Shown here: positions 63,542 to 64,000 of the stretch, in pieces
Layout of the letters: each line of letters starts with the position of its first letter
Position numbering within the stretch: the first letter of the stretch is position 1
Made by a program: the position numbers and the translations under genes
Notes under the pieces: generated by a model
What the model was told of the DNA's origin: nothing
The model's input: the letters and a program-made list of their open reading frames with translations, nothing else
Databases searched by the model: none
Assembly (NCBI GenBank): GCA_015657535.1
Contig: JADHZB010001343.1
Location: forward strand, 1,083-65,082
Reading direction: 5' to 3'
From: Nephromyces sp. MM_2019
Taxonomy: Eukaryota > Apicomplexa > Aconoidasida > Nephromycida
DNA: 64,000 nt

Positions 63542-64000
63542 TTAGAATTTGACGATACTAGATATTAACAAAGCTCTGATCGAGCTTTATATAGAACCAA
63601 AAACAAAGAATATACCAAACAAAACAGGCAAAAATGAATGTTTCTAGTGTAGTGAATGCGAAGAACTTAAAACATCAATAAAAAAACTTTTTCTAGTGGT
63701 TTGTGGAATGCATGTAAATACCTTATTTTCCTAAAGGTATAAATAGATTTGCTAGCACTTTCAGCATTAACATCCCTAGGATTCGCCTACTGACATTGCG
63801 AAGTAAACATTATTGCGCAAACTACAAGCGTCCAGCAAGGGAGTTAAAATTACGCAGCGCGCACATACGTAGTAAGTCACTGCCTTCAACTGAAGATTAT
63901 GACGCATAAACTGAAAGAGGAAGCTTGGTTGCTTTTCCCCAAATGGATACCACGCAAGAAATAAGATTCTACCAACATTAACTTCAAAGAATGCCAAATC
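63542..64000 (-). CDS. 3' exons of an unidentified gene cut by the right edge
   Basis: Four minus-strand pieces join in phase. 64000-63977 (open at the edge) encodes DLAFFEVN before gttggt. 63910-63869 (acceptor tttcag, donor gtatgt) encodes FMRHNLQLKAVTYY. 63786-63722 encodes ANPRDVNAESASKSIYTFRK. 63557-63542 is a tiny terminal exon ending in TAA. The middle two have good splice signals; the terminal one is weak. The stop lies about 410 bases before the CK2 ATG on the same strand. I do not recognise the family. Confidence 0.38.

Noticed and set aside
1..64000. tRNA, rRNA, snRNA, CRISPR, viral or intact transposon sequences
   Set aside because: Looked for by eye on both strands; no conserved box, terminal repeat pair, polymerase or integrase motif was seen. 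tRNAscan-SE, Infernal and RepeatMasker would be needed to exclude them properly.

Overview
This is nuclear DNA from an intron-rich, AT-rich eukaryote, very probably a protist that has or once had a complex plastid. Every confident gene is split into short exons (about 40-340 nt) by GT-AG introns, mostly 250-1,600 nt long. Junctions were placed by hand from donor and acceptor signals, reading-phase agreement and fit to known families. The plastid inference rests on two genes. One is a trigger-factor chaperone like those of bacteria and plastids. The other is a Tic22-like plastid import protein whose first exon starts with a secretory signal peptide, as expected when proteins reach a plastid through the endomembrane system. 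I cannot name the species.

Layout. 1-6.9 kb: three plus-strand genes of unknown function, the first cut by the left edge. 6.9-9.6 kb: nothing recognised. 9.6-14.4 kb: proteasome alpha-4 subunit (PSMA7/Pre6 type), minus strand. 14.4-19.6 kb: no gene, two degenerate tandem repeats. 19.6-27.9 kb (perhaps to 29.6 kb): trigger factor, minus strand, with an acidic-coding minisatellite inside one intron. 29.6-35.0 kb: nothing recognised. 35.0-38.2 kb: a predicted secreted protein of about 187 residues and a small two-exon gene of 94 residues, both minus. 39.8-44.0 kb: Tic22-like gene, plus strand, with a minisatellite just upstream. 45.6-47.3 kb: minus-strand gene with a C-W-GY-Y-RL pattern like the zinc loop of His-Me finger (HNH) proteins. 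47.3-55.5 kb: nothing recognised. 55.5-63.1 kb: complete casein kinase 2 catalytic subunit, minus strand. 63.5-64.0 kb: the 3' exons of another minus-strand gene cut by the right edge.

The proteasome subunit and CK2 are housekeeping genes. Trigger factor, the secreted protein and Tic22 lie in one 24-kb stretch and may all serve the secretory or plastid route, though neighbouring genes in such genomes are usually unrelated. Introns are T-rich on the sense strand, so strand asymmetry in the raw sequence predicts transcription direction. Introns and intergenic DNA are full of CA/TG microsatellites and short, diverging minisatellites. No rRNA, tRNA, CRISPR array, virus or intact transposon was recognised.
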